This document shows, one piece after another, positions 32,277 to 44,200 of a stretch of DNA of 64,000 nt. Within the stretch, counting starts at the first letter, position 1, and the number at the start of each line of letters is the position of its first letter. Source of the DNA: Chrysaora quinquecirrha (lineage: Eukaryota; Cnidaria; Scyphozoa; Semaeostomeae; Pelagiidae); the NCBI GenBank assembly GCA_014526335.1, contig JACTAT010000108.1, positions 610,290 to 674,289 of the forward strand. Reading direction: 5' to 3'. The position numbers and the translations under genes are program-made. Under the pieces are notes generated by a model. The model was not told where the DNA came from. It made no database searches and was given only the letters and a program-made list of their open reading frames with translations.

Positions 32277-35200
32277 ATGATACCGAGAAATGTTTTGTTT
32301 CGGCGAAAAACTGACCGTTTTCGGTCTTCTTTGTCGTCGTTTTCTCGCATCGCGGGAATTTTCAAAGGTTGCTTACCGAAAAGCAACATTGTCGCTCCTT
32401 TCAAGGAAGACGACAGTGAGATGCTTCAAGATTCCAATCATTCTGCAGCCAAGGAAATCAACAGTAGAATCATTGGTCTTTTCAAAGTCGTTCGTTCAAC
32501 GCAAAAGAGTTCCGAAGAATTCGAAGAAGAATGGGAAGCTCGAAGGCAGACGAATTTCATACGAGTTCGTTCGAAGGAAGCTACCAAAGAGATCGACGAT
32601 GAAGAGCTTTTCAAAGATGACGAACCCTGTGGAAATAGTGGCATATCGCTACTGTTAAGCAAACGTATAGAAAATGGTAAATCATTCGTTGAAGCTACAC
32701 TTTTTAACACCACTTTACTATAGGCATTTGTCATTTTCTTTCGCTTGTGGGTTTTTCTAATAAGATCACAATAGTGATTCGAAGCTTTCCCCTCTAAAAG
32801 CATTGGAAAGCCTTTTAGGTTTGGAACAGTTTGGAACCATTTTGTAATTTAAATAGAGTTTTCAAATAGCCTCTTATTCGAGAAACTGCGGCTTTAATTC
32901 TTGTCTCCCAGCTAAGAAATCAAAGATCTGCTTTTATGAGTTCTATCTTATCCTTATAGTAGACCTTGTTGTTTGCTAGTAATTCTAATATTCTTTCCAT
33001 CATTTTTTGAATGGATGAATACATAATGCTGAGCACAATAATACCAAATGCTCTTTAACATAAAAGTTTCTGTTTGAGAGTTCTGCGATACATAACATGT
33101 AATCGAGAGCAGGGGCAATTCACTCTCCAAAACAGTGTGCGAGATATCCATGAAAAAAAAGGATTTCTAAGGGATTTCCGTTAAAACAATGGGATTTTCA
33201 GCAAATGTGTTAGAGATGGAATGATTTGCCCGCAGATTTGGAGAGAAGTCAGAAAAAAAGATTACAATTTAGACAATAAACAAAGGAGGGCAAACTGCCA
33301 ATGCAACAGTTCTTAATAAAAAGCTAAACATGTCTTTTTTCTACGGATACTGCAGCCAATGACAGCCAGGCACAAGTCAATGACAAGACTTCATTGGCAC
33401 GAATTTCATCGGAGCTAGCCGATGCGAACAGCTCATTTGATGATATGCTTGAAGAGTATCTCAAGTGGGAGTCAACGACAACCCCTAAGGACAAAGAGAT
33501 CGCATGTTGCTATGGGGATATATCCACAGATGACCTTATCGAAGATCTACTGCAATCGCCAGAATCCGCGAGTGACAGCAATTCAGGTATAAAATAAATC
33601 ATTATTATTGAATGTTGCCAAAGGCTAATGAGTAACTAGTGACAATGGTTGCCCATATAGCGAAGAACGGTCGAAGACACAAAGCTATAATTAGCGCTTC
33701 TATCGAATTTCAGACTGGTAACGACTAAGGCTTGGCCAACAGTCGCCAACATTACATCGTTGCTAGCGTTCGAATACCGTCCTCACTAAACTCCTGACAC
33801 CACTAGTTAGGTGGATGATAAGATCACAACTCCACAATACCTTAATGCAAAATCTTAACTCTCGTTAATTTTTACAGGAACTTCTACCGATCTTTCTGGA
33901 CTGAAATCAGGAGACTTTTCAGGAATGGCGGGTTCATTTGATTCAACAAAAAATGATAAAAGTACTGTGGACACATTTGTTTCTGAGATGCCTGATGATA
34001 ATGTTAACAAATCTGAAAGCATGTTGTCCGGTCCTTGTTGTGAACAGAACAACGGACGCAGCTCTGTAGATATATGGACAGCAGATGATCTTCATGAAAC
34101 GAGCGAAGATTATGCAGATGACTCATTCGAGAGCTACTACACGGAAGAGGACCATTTATCATCCGATGAAATCAGCTTTCATCATGATGTTCAAAGTGAT
34201 GTCCTTACACTTGAAGGTAAAACTTTCTTCAGTGCTAGCAATGCATACTGATGTTATATTTTCTAAAGCCAATGTGTGACTTAACGTTAACGATTCCGTG
34301 TGCTTTGTCTTTTTGAGGTTTTCATTGATATTGGTATTGATATTGCTATTGATATTGATATTGATATTGATATTGATATTGATATTGATATTGATATTGA
34401 TATTGATATTGATATTGATATTGATATTGATATTGATATTGATATTGATATTGATATTGATATTGATATTGATATTGATATTGATATTGATATTGATATT
34501 GATATTGATATTGATATTGATATTGATATTTAGTAGAAGTTTGTATATTACTTTCTTCTTTCGTAACTTCCTAGCCATTGCAGCTATGTATATCAAGAAG
34601 CCCTATAGTTAAATTCTCCTTTTGGCTTTGTCTCCATTTTAGAAGTAAAAGAAATAATAGCTGCCGCAAAAGAACGACTTCTACAACCAACACATAATGT
34701 TAAATCAATTCTCAAGGCTAAGAGAAACAACAACAATCCTCAATTTGTCTCCAGCGGCAAAAAGCAAGTAAGATTTGCAGAATATCACCAAGGACCTGCC
34801 TATCGACAAAATGAAAGTGGAGACAAATTGAAAAGTCGTGGCTACACCAACTTTGCCAGCAAAACAAAAACTGAAGAGACTGAGTCAAAATCTGTTGAAG
34901 GTTTGTATCTAGAGATATTATATTACACTGATTCATCCCTCATTCATCGCTCTTTTATTTGCCTGCATGTGGCTTAAAACTCTTCGGCCGTTCGGAAGAG
35001 TTTTATCTATTTCCATGTTTTTCTCTGGAAGAGCTAAACAAGCCCAGGGCCCAGTTTGTGATATGATACCATAAGTTGTTTAAAGGTTTTTTGAACGCGT
35101 TCTAAATTTTCATTAAAGTATGCAATTTTCGAAGGGAATAAAACATCAAATTTGTCAAGATAGATAAAGAGTTCCATCGGCCAAAATTAGTTCAAAAGAC

Positions 35201-36380
35201 TTTGGATTTCTGAAACTATTCTTTTGTTATTTTGATGAGTCACTTAAATTTTTGGATTTTCTGGAAAAGTAGTTTCTTATAAACATGTTTCGTATAAGAT
35301 ACATACAGTTACATACTTATCAGTCTATGTAATGCATGCATTGATAAAGCACATTTTCAATTTTCCGCAGAAATGATATTAGCTGCAAGACGACGCCTCA
35401 GCAACGCAGCAGATATGGTCAAAGACTATGTCACAGGAGAAGGTCCAAGGCGTCAGTTTCGCAAAGTCGAAAATTACGCTGAAACGGCAATTGACGTTGC
35501 AACGGTTGCAACCCATGATGATGTCTCCAATGCCGCAGGATCATCTGAACAAGTGAATCCACGTCCAGACAACGCGGTTGGATTACGAAAGACAAATAGC
35601 TTCGCCGTGTTCATACCATATTGGGAGATAAATAAACCGCGACGGCAACGCCTGGATCGACATCTTTTCTTCCAAGGTATACAACGCTTAATATTCATTC
35701 CATTTATTTCATCTAGTGTTTTCGTACAAGCAGCATCTGTAATGGTTGAAGAAGCTGTCATTTAGCATAGATCTCCATGTTGAAGTTTCATATATTTGCT
35801 ACCCATTTGCTACTGTGCTATAACCATATCTATAACCATGCAGCCAAGATGGACTGAGTGTCGCTATCATTATTAGGTAAACCAAATATAAATAGTAGCG
35901 GAAATTCAAAATTCCGACTGGTTGGGCCAAGTGCCCTACATTTCCACTCCAATTGAGAAAATTTCCAATTTTTTCCGTTTCAAAGGGAAAATCGCAAAAT
36001 TTCTGACAAAATTGGAAGAATTTGGGGGCTTGAGCTCCAGCCCCCAACATCGCCTTGAATTTCCGCCCGTAATTGCAGAGCACTGGCATTTGGCTTACAA
36101 GAACACTTTTCGGAACATTTATAAAGGAAATCTTGCTGATTTTTTCACTATCCACGTCACTAAGATGGACTAAAAGTAAGGTGGAACATAGCAGAAGAAG
36201 GGCGCAACAGTTTGCTTTATGCCTGTTTAAATCTTGCCTTATTGCTTGCCCAAATGCCCCAAATGTCAATAGTAGTAATGTATCTTTAAACCGATTTTTA
36301 CGTTGCTTTGACCAACGATATACTGATTCATTCTATTTCTAGGTAAAAACCGTGAAAGGGTGTCATGCAAGACTTTATGA
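32277..36380 (+). CDS. Unrecognised six-exon gene, right copy (open frame, 523 aa)
   Basis: Exons: 32277-32676, 33356-33586, 33878-34216, 34643-34900, 35371-35676, 36343-36380 (TGA 36378-36380). As in the left copy every intron is phase 1. The frame is open throughout. The expected acceptor of exon 2 (AG in the left copy) reads GG at 33345-33346; the next AG, at 33354-33355, drops 9 nt and keeps the frame. The protein is hydrophilic: basic exon 1 with FEEEWEARRQTNFIRVRSKE, acidic exons 2-3 (FDDMLEEYLKWES, ADDLHETSEDYADDSFES), basic exon 4 with KKQVRFAEYHQG (a PP1-type VxF motif), exon 5 with NSFAVFIPYWEINKPRRQR, ending GKNRERVSCKTL. No signal peptide or membrane span. MIPRN is chosen as start because the TATA-like box lies only about 20 bp before the earlier ATG. 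I do not know its function. Confidence 0.7.
34326..34530. repeat. GATATT hexanucleotide microsatellite, about 34 units
   Basis: Same motif and same intron position as the array at 29567-29808, but shorter and with interruptions near its left end (GGTATT, GCTATT). Confidence 0.98.
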
Positions 36381-36610
36381 AGAAGAAACTGAAAATTATG
36401 ATCCACGAATAAGACGAATAGTCACTATGCAAATGAAATAAGTGATCATTTGAATTGCAACAAACAGTTATGTTGTCAATTATAAAAATTTAGCAGTTCT
36501 GTGTAATAATAATTTAAGCTTTCCATTAATAAATTTAGTATTTTCTTTTGATTGAAATAATATTTTTGAATGCTAAAGACAAATGTTTATTTGACTGCTA
36601 CTGCCAGATA

Positions 36611-37234
36611 TGAACGACTTACTTCATGTCTTGATTCTTATCTTGCTAAAATCAAAGTGCGCATGCTCTTTGTGAGGGGGGCTTTGGGATTTCACGGGTT
36701 GCGGGTTTCGCCAATTTTGCCCTCGGGTTTTCGGGTTTTTCCAAAAAATCGCGCGGGTTTTCGGGTCAAGTATATTTAACGGGCAACGGGTATTGCCATT
36801 TTTCTAGCTCGGGTTTCGGGTCTTGTAGTAAAAATGTGCTGGTTTGCGGGTTTTTTAGCCTCACAGAGGATATCAATGTGTAAAATTCTTACAAGAGTTG
36901 TTGAAACTAAGGACATCCGGGTTTTCGGGTTTGTCCCAACTTTCTTTCGGGTTTTGATACCCCCAAAAGCCCCCCTCCTTTGTGCTCACTCCACTTGCTT
37001 CTCCCAGGGGGGTACTCATATATGTTTACGATAGGGGTGCTCAGGTGGAGGTGCCAACCATAAACCCAAAAAAATAATTTCAAGCAAGAAAATTGACCCA
37101 AAAAATAATTTTGCTAAAATAATAATTTCTCTCTTTCCTAAGATTTTAGGACGAAAGCACGAAACTACTGTTTCTAGTTATCAAATAAACTGTTATTATA
37201 TGATATACTATCAATTCTAGTGTCTTATGAATCA
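36611..37234. repeat. GGGTTTTCGGGTTT-rich tract and spacer
   Basis: From about 36690 to 36960 the motif CGGGTTTTCGGGTTTTT recurs at irregular spacing (GCGGGTTTCGCC, CTCGGGTTTTCGGG, GCGCGGGTTTTCGGGTC, CATCCGGGTTTTCGGG). It may be the 5' part of a transposon or a degenerate repeat with G-quadruplex potential. No gene is seen. Confidence 0.5.
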
Positions 37235-37819
37235 CAGGGCCGTCGCTAGGACTCAACGACTGGGGGGGGGGGTGTAGCTCGGTATTTTGCCGACAAAATG
37301 GGCGTGGCTTTTGGAGATGGGTGTGGCTTGGCTATTGCTCTTTCCTTGGCGACTTTCTTTTTGTTTCCTATGCTTTGCACACAACCATCAGGCCAGGAAT
37401 ATTATGCTTGAATCACAGAACATCATACAGAAATGAGGGACGCACATGCAAGAGGGGTCCGGGGGCATGTTCCCCCGGAAAAATTTTGAAATTTTTAACT
37501 CTAAAATGCCGTGAAACACAACCTTTTCAGTTGTTGAACAACAAAATCGGAATCATTTGCTCGAAGTTGGCAACCCCCTAACTGTTATTGAGACCTAACA
37601 TGTCGGCAGCGGTGGAAAGGGAATGCTAATATTCGTCGGCAAGCTATGTGCTGAACGCTTTCCTGACATTTGCCGACACGTTTATTTTGTTTCTTTTGAT
37701 TTGCAACATTTCTTGCCATAGTTACTATTGCCGAAAAATTCTTTCTTCTCAAATTTGCCGACGGACGACTTGCCTGGGGGGGTGTCACACCCCCACACCT
37801 CTCCGTAGCTACGGCCCTG
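37235..37819. mobile_element. Non-autonomous hAT-like element (585 bp)
   Basis: The ends CAGGGCCGTCGCTAGG and, inverted, CCGTAGCTACGGCCCTG are hAT-type terminal repeats. Subterminal G and C runs (GGGGGGGGGGGTGTAGC; GGGGGGGTGTCACACCCCC) are typical of such elements in marine invertebrates. No transposase frame and no clear 8-bp target duplication remain. Confidence 0.7.
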
Positions 37820-38349
37820 GGGATGTTGAGCAGAGATTTTGCAGACCCACCAGGGCCCACCACCCATTTATTAAGAGGACAAAAACCAGGAACATACCCA
37901 TAAGATGGGTAATGATGATGACAAGTTAACCCTAATCCTACCGGGCATTTTTTGATCTAACACCCACCCCCCTCCATAAATTGCTGTCCAGTAGAGCTAG
38001 AGCAATCAAACTTGGCACAGGCATTGTCCAATGTATTAGGAGTAATGTTGGTAAATTGGGCGTCTCCCACTTCTGTTATGACGTCATTGTGACATCATAA
38101 TCAAAACATGCTATCGATGTCCGTCAAGAATCGAATTTCCTTAGTAACTATTTTCTATTACTTTGCAAAGACTAAGTCAATTCTGATAAGATTTACTGGT
38201 AAAAATAGGCATTTATATGTGGTTTTGTCATGACCGCTTTCCATATAAGGCAATGATTTGTCTGTGCTCGTTCCAGGCTCCCAAAAGTGGAATTTGACAA
38301 TTTGTCACCAAAACAAATCTTTCCGGTTTGTTTAGACAGTAGTCAGAGA
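37820..38349. other. Spacer left of the fold-back element
   Basis: I see no gene or repeat here. Confidence 0.3.
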
Positions 38350-39106
38350 TAGACCCCTTTCACAATTAATTATAACAGCGAGGCCGCGAATCTGAAACGA
38401 GGCTAACGTTGTTCCAGAAAACCTTAGCATGAACGCGTGAATGGTGGAAAGGTCTGTGTGGCTATGATTACAAGTAATTATACATTTCACTCGTAAATTT
38501 GGTACAGTTCAGCTCTTTTCTTGTCAAGAACAGGTATTTAGAATGTCTTAGAGCCATAGATATAAAATGGTTAGTGAAAATTCTGTTGCTGTATATGGTA
38601 TTTCGTGGTGTAGGCTAGGCCGCTCTCAAGCCTGCCCATTGACTGGTCTTACACCTCGCATGGGGTTTACATGCGCAAAATTTTGTCGAATAAAGCTGAG
38701 AAAGAGAATTTAATTGAAAACGATCAATTTTTCTAATAGGAAGATGTTATTTGGTGCATACGCACTTCTAGGGTGGGTTATGGCGTGTCATTAGAGGGAT
38801 GTTTTGACTAATATGGTACACATGCAATAGTGGGAGGGGCTATTATGTGTAGCTGGAGGGGTGTTTTTGCGTTATATGGTGCACATGCATTAGTTGGAGG
38901 GGCTATTATGTTAGATTGGAGGGGTGTTTTTGCCTTATATGGTGCACATGCACTAGTGGGAGGGACTATTATGTGTAATTGGAGGGGTGTTTTGCCTTAT
39001 ATGGCGCATATGCAATAGTGGGAGGGGCTATTATGTGTCTTGGATGGTGTGGTTTCTCCTTATATGCTGCACCATAGTACAGTACTGCAGTGCATAGTAA
39101 CCAGCA
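38350..39106 (+). mobile_element. Fold-back element, left arm
   Basis: 38350-38800 is almost identical, inverted, to 40790-41236: across about 450 bp I find one substitution (GCCGCGAATC against GCCGTGAATC) and one A-run length change. The inner part, 38806-39050, holds about four 63-bp direct repeats (GCACATGCATTAGTTGGAGG, GGCTATTATGT). Long inverted arms made partly of tandem repeats resemble Foldback-type transposons. Confidence 0.85.
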
Positions 39107-39114
39107 CACATAGC

Positions 39115-40247
39115 CAGAGGCGCCGGAAGCTTCATGAAGCGGCGGGGGCAGGATCCGTAGAAAGGGCACCTAAGGTGTGTCGACCTTTGCTGGTGAAAAA
39201 GGGAAACCTGTAGAAATTTTGCCTTTTAGGTACGCTCATGATTCATAATTTTCATAGCAAAAAAGTAATTGTACTGCATGGCACGGTTAAGGTGATCTAC
39301 AGGCATGACTAAAAGATTGCTTCGAATTGTTTCTGTTATAACAATATTCTTCGATTTCATTATCGAACTAATACTCTCCTTGGTCATTTTGACTTCTGCA
39401 GTAATTTTCAACCTAACTACAACTTAATATTCAACCTAAGAAAAATTGTCACAACTACTGCTTCATAGCTCAAAATCCTTAAAATTTCCCAAAATATCTG
39501 CGACGCTGGTCATTACGTGCAATAAATTCTTTCGCAATTTTTAAAGTGCAAACAAAATGAAGCAACAACACTGACCTGCATAATACCTAAATAATCGAAT
39601 AATAAATTATCAATAACAAACCCTTATATGATTTCAGCAAGAAAAAGGGACAAAACCTCGAATTTCCAGAAACTAACGATACTGAAATCCATCTCCGGCA
39701 TGGGAAGGAAAAGAAATCTCTCTAACTATCTCCTAGTACGATAGTGCCCCATCCAACGGGCGCTGAGGGGCCTGTACTCGCAAAGCGTCCTGTCTTTAAT
39801 CCCTCGAAACGCTGAGTTCAGGTGGACAGCTGATGAATCGTACCTAATAATTTCTATTCATACATCACTTCCATCTTGTTTTCCACCCTTGAATCCTTCT
39901 ATACGCATTCTATTCACCAAGACTTACAGTCACTACAACTAATACGTGGCTCCCATCATCGTATGTTGAGTACGAATAATTCTATATTTTTTAGTTTGCC
40001 CCTTGTGGCTTTATATTATTTTGATAAAAAAATTGCTCGATTGATGTTCAGTTTCCATCAACACGAGACCATTGACATTCTTCTTCCTTGAAAATACAGG
40101 TCTCGGTAATTTTTTAAAACATATTATTATGAAAATATCGGGAACCAGTTTTTTTGAAAGGGCACTTTGCTGCCCCCGCGCTGCCCCCGTACCAGTAGGG
40201 CAACGGGGGCAGCTGCCCCTGCTGCCCCCGTGGCCCCGGCACCCTTG
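39115..40247. mobile_element. hAT-type element nested in the fold-back, with 8-bp target duplication
   Basis: Ends CAGAGGCGCCGGAAGC and, inverted, CAAGGGTGCCGGGGCC are terminal repeats, with G-rich GGGGGCAG subterminal motifs. Directly outside, CACATAGC occurs at 39107-39114 and again at 40248-40255: a perfect 8-bp duplication, the hAT hallmark. No long transposase frame is inside, so it is non-autonomous or decayed. Confidence 0.85.
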
Positions 40248-40255
40248 CACATAGC

Positions 40256-41236
40256 AACTTGTCCTAGAAGTGCATATGCATCATTTTAGGCAAAAAAACT
40301 ACCCTTCCAATGACCTAAAATAGCCCCTCCCACTAATGCATATGCACCATAAAAGGCAAAAATTCCTCAAATCACACAAAATGACCCACCCCAGAAAAGG
40401 GTATGCACAATATAAGGCAAGAGCACCCTTCCAATCACAAATAACAACCCATCCTAGAAGTGTGTATGCACCATATAAGGCAAAAACACCCCTCCAATTA
40501 CACATAATAGCCCCTCCCACTAGTGCATGTGCACCATATAAGGCAAAAACACCCCTCCAATTACACATAATAGCCCCTCCAACTAATGCATATGCACCAT
40601 ATAAGGCAAAAACACCCCTCCAATTACACATAATAGCCCCTCCAACTAATGCATATGCACCATATAAGGCAAAAACACCCCTCCAATTACACATAATAGC
40701 CCCTCCAACTAATGCATATGCACCATATAAGGCAAAAACACCCCTCCAATCTAACATAATAGCCCCTCCCACTAATGCATGTGCATCCCTCTAATGACAC
40801 GCCATAACCCACCCTAGAAGTGCGTATGCACCAAATAACATCTTCCTATTAGAAAAATTGATCGTTTTCAATTAAATTCTCTTTTCTCAGCTTTATTCGA
40901 CAAAATTTTGCGCATGTAAACCCCATGCGAGGTGTAAGACCAGTCAATGGGCAGGCTTGAGAGCGGCCTAGCCTACACCACGAAATACCATATACAGCAA
41001 CAGAATTTTCACTAACCATTTTATATCTATGGCTCTAAGACATTCTAAATACCTGTTCTTGACAAGAAAAGAGCTGAACTGTACCAAATTTACGAGTGAA
41101 ATGTATAATTACTTGTAATCATAGCCACACAGACCTTTCCACCATTCACGCGTTCATGCTAAGGTTTTCTGGAACAACGTTAGCCTCGTTTCAGATTCAC
41201 GGCCTCGCTGTTATAATTAATTGTGAAAGGGGTCTA
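40256..41236 (-). mobile_element. Fold-back element, right arm
   Basis: Inverted partner of 38350-39106. The inner section 40262-40790 has about eight 63-bp repeats (CACCATATAAGGCAAAAACA, CCCCTCCAATTACACATAAT, AGCCCCTCCAACTAATGCATATG). 63 is 21 codons, so frames stay open through the array on both strands. The outer edge stops 11 bp before the MOSMO ATG. Confidence 0.85.
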
Positions 41237-41247
41237 TTGTGACAAGA

Positions 41248-44200
41248 ATGGAAAACCTAACAATCGCCACTGCGGTGCTTTTTGTGCTAGCTGATGCATT
41301 AGCAATATCCGCACTTCTCACTCCTAACTGGATTGTTACTGAGTTTTCTGGTAAGTATTTTTGCAGCGCAGAAGTAGAACAAGAACTGATGACGTTTCTG
41401 GCCTTTAAATTTAGGCCCAAAAATGGCTGATTGAGGGATTGAGGCCTGTCAAATCAAATCAGAGCAGGGTCTTTAGCAAGAACCCAGGGTTTTTAGAGGT
41501 TGAGGGTTGGGTTGGGGTACAGGGTTTGGGTAGGGTCGGGGTTAGATTTTAGGGTTGGGGTAGGGAGAGGGAGAGTGTCGTAGGGATATACCTAAGTATT
41601 CGGGTAAAGTTTTGTAAAAAGTTTTCTCGTTCAGGTAAAATTTCGGTGGCCCTGAGTCCATATGCCATGTTAAAAAAGATCCACTACAAGCTCTTCTGTT
41701 TTCGCTAGAGCTGACTCAGTAAAACAATCAGTTCTTCAAGCCACCTTCCTGTTAATCACTGTATTGTTTATGCAACTTTTAATTTTAGTTTAGACCAATG
41801 AGATGAGGGATGTAACTTTCTGTGACAAAGGCTTATATTGTTCTGTTCAAGCAGCCTTCCGTAACAACCAAAGTAGGCTCGTTGTAGTAATGTACTCAAA
41901 TCAGTGGTCATTGATTTGGTAACAGGTCAACTCGTCACACTGCCAACTCCCCACAGTCAAGTTGCCACACATTTCATCAACTTGCCTCTTCAAAAGACGA
42001 CTTGCCACAGGTAACTGAACAAGTGGACTCTATCAATGCGATGAGCAGGGATTTGGGGGCAGTGCCCCCAATAACTTTTTAGCAAATCTCCCGAAAAGCC
42101 TTCTGGAAAGCTTTTACCAGATTTTCATGATCAGGAAGAAAAACTTATCAAATTTTATAGTATTTGGATTTTAAACTGAGGCAAATTGACCACAAAGGCA
42201 TGCCAAATTGACCAGAACACAGTGGCAACTTGACCTAAATAGTGTGGCAAGGTTGTCGTGTGGTAAGTTGGCAGCATGGTGAGTTGGCCAGAAACCAATG
42301 ATTTTATGGTTTTCTGTGCATCTTACAAACTATCCAGGGTATCTATCAGTCATAACCCTTAGGAGATTGTATCAGCAATGATCATAGCATTTGCAAGCGC
42401 TACCTTGCAAGGCTGTATCACCATCTTGAAAGGGTGAATGGCTTGAAGTATGACATTTGATTTACAATAAATGTTTTGAAATGGAGATCGTTAAATTTAG
42501 AAAATTCTGAAATTTCAGGTATAACAAAGCTTGGTTTGACCAAAATGTGTGTCACATTCAGAGGACAAGCAGAAATTTGCAGTGAGCCAAAGTTGCCAAC
42601 AGAATGGGCAACAACACTGGTCTTCATTGTAATCGGAATTATTCTGATAAGTTTGGCATTATTACTGATTTTCTTTTCATTCTGGAACCAAAGTTTTTTG
42701 GATGGTGCAAGATGGATTGCCTTTGCTGGAGGTTTGTCACTTTTTGTTGAATACTCATACTGCAATCTCTCTAATGAGTGCCTCCTCTCCGATGAGCACC
42801 CCTCTCCAATGATTGCCCCCTTTTGGGTCAGATATTAAAATGAGTGCCCCCAAATATTATAAGACAGACAGAAATCAGCATATCATCAAAATAGTCATCA
42901 GCAGAGGTGGAATGGCCAGGGTGGCTAGGTGGCAATCGCCACTTTGGGCCCCCTCAAAAAATAGAAAAGCAGGCCCCTTTTGAAAAATAAATGAAATTGA
43001 CTTTTTATAATGCTGGTGAAAGTCAATGTTCTTTACCTGTGATAGGTATTTTGAAGTATGCATGGTTTAGTTTTGGTAAGATTCTACCATAGGAAAGATT
43101 TTATATTAATTATTTTATATCTGTGGGGTTACTTTTTATGGCCCATCCGATATATAAAACAAGAACTGTTGACAAAGCATGTTTGTATGTATTCATGTAT
43201 ATATGTTTGCTTATAACTCAAGAACCACTCCTTCCACAGGAGAATGGTATATTTGAAATCAGCATTTCCTTGAGAGTGCAGGGGCGGATCCAGCCCTAAA
43301 TCTGACTGGTGCTCAAAAAGAAAAGGGTGTGGCCGGTGGGCGTGGTCAGTTGGTATAATGGGCGTGGCTGAGGGGCGTGGTATTAAAGTTGTTGATTTTC
43401 TGAATGACTAAATAAACAAATCGTTTCCGAGGAAGAAAGAAGAAGTCGAATGCTTATTGTTGGGAAGTCAATAGATAGCTATTACAGTTCGTCTTCCTGT
43501 ACATGCAGAACGGAAAAAATTTAGGCTTGGCCTAATTCAAACAGACGATTTTGCGTTATCAAAGTTCCCTGAGAACGCTGATACAGACAAGAACATTCCC
43601 TGACATGATTAGAAAACATAGGCCTATAACTAACAAAATCTATATACTCTTTGAATTAGGCCCAACCTAAAATTTCTGTCCATTCTGTATGTACACGAAG
43701 ACGAATTTCCAACATAATAATTCGAGTTCTTCTTTCTTCCTCGTAAACGATTTTGACTCGACTTGTGTGAGACATTCACCATCATCAACTTCTACAGGTT
43801 GATGGCAACTGTTGTGTTGGTAAAAATTCCCTTTTCTTCCCCAATGTCACTGAGAGAGCAGAGAATGACGTTGCATTTTCGAGTGACGTTGAGCACCAGT
43901 GAGCCCTGCATTTTGATTCGTTGATTTACCTGAGCACCAGTGGAAGTGACGTTGAGCACCAGTGGAAGTTCATTTTACTACTATAAAAGTGCGGGTCACT
44001 GGTGCTCAAGGTTTCAATGACGTATCTCTGTACAAATCAATTCTGTTTTTTCTTGTCATTCTGGCAAAAATGGTCCGCGTTTTTCCGGAATACATTCAAA
44101 GCAAACACGTCATTAACTCATTGATAGCGAGACCTTATTTCTTTGCGCGAGACAGACGGTGATTCGTTAATGGAATACAAAGAAAATTTAGGCCAATTAT

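Larger units (their letters stand above)
31740..36610 (+). repeat. Large tandem duplication, right copy (about 4.8 kb)
   Basis: Counterpart of 27000-31690. The alignment starts near GAAGACTGCCACAACGA (about 31760, left copy about 27027) and ends near CCATTAATAAA plus TTTATTTGACT (about 36530-36595, left 31590-31670). Confidence 0.95.

Noticed and set aside
40299..40772. 157-aa frame with 21-residue repeats, like a membrane repeat protein
   Set aside because: The frame follows from the 63-bp fold-back minisatellite; no evidence of expression.
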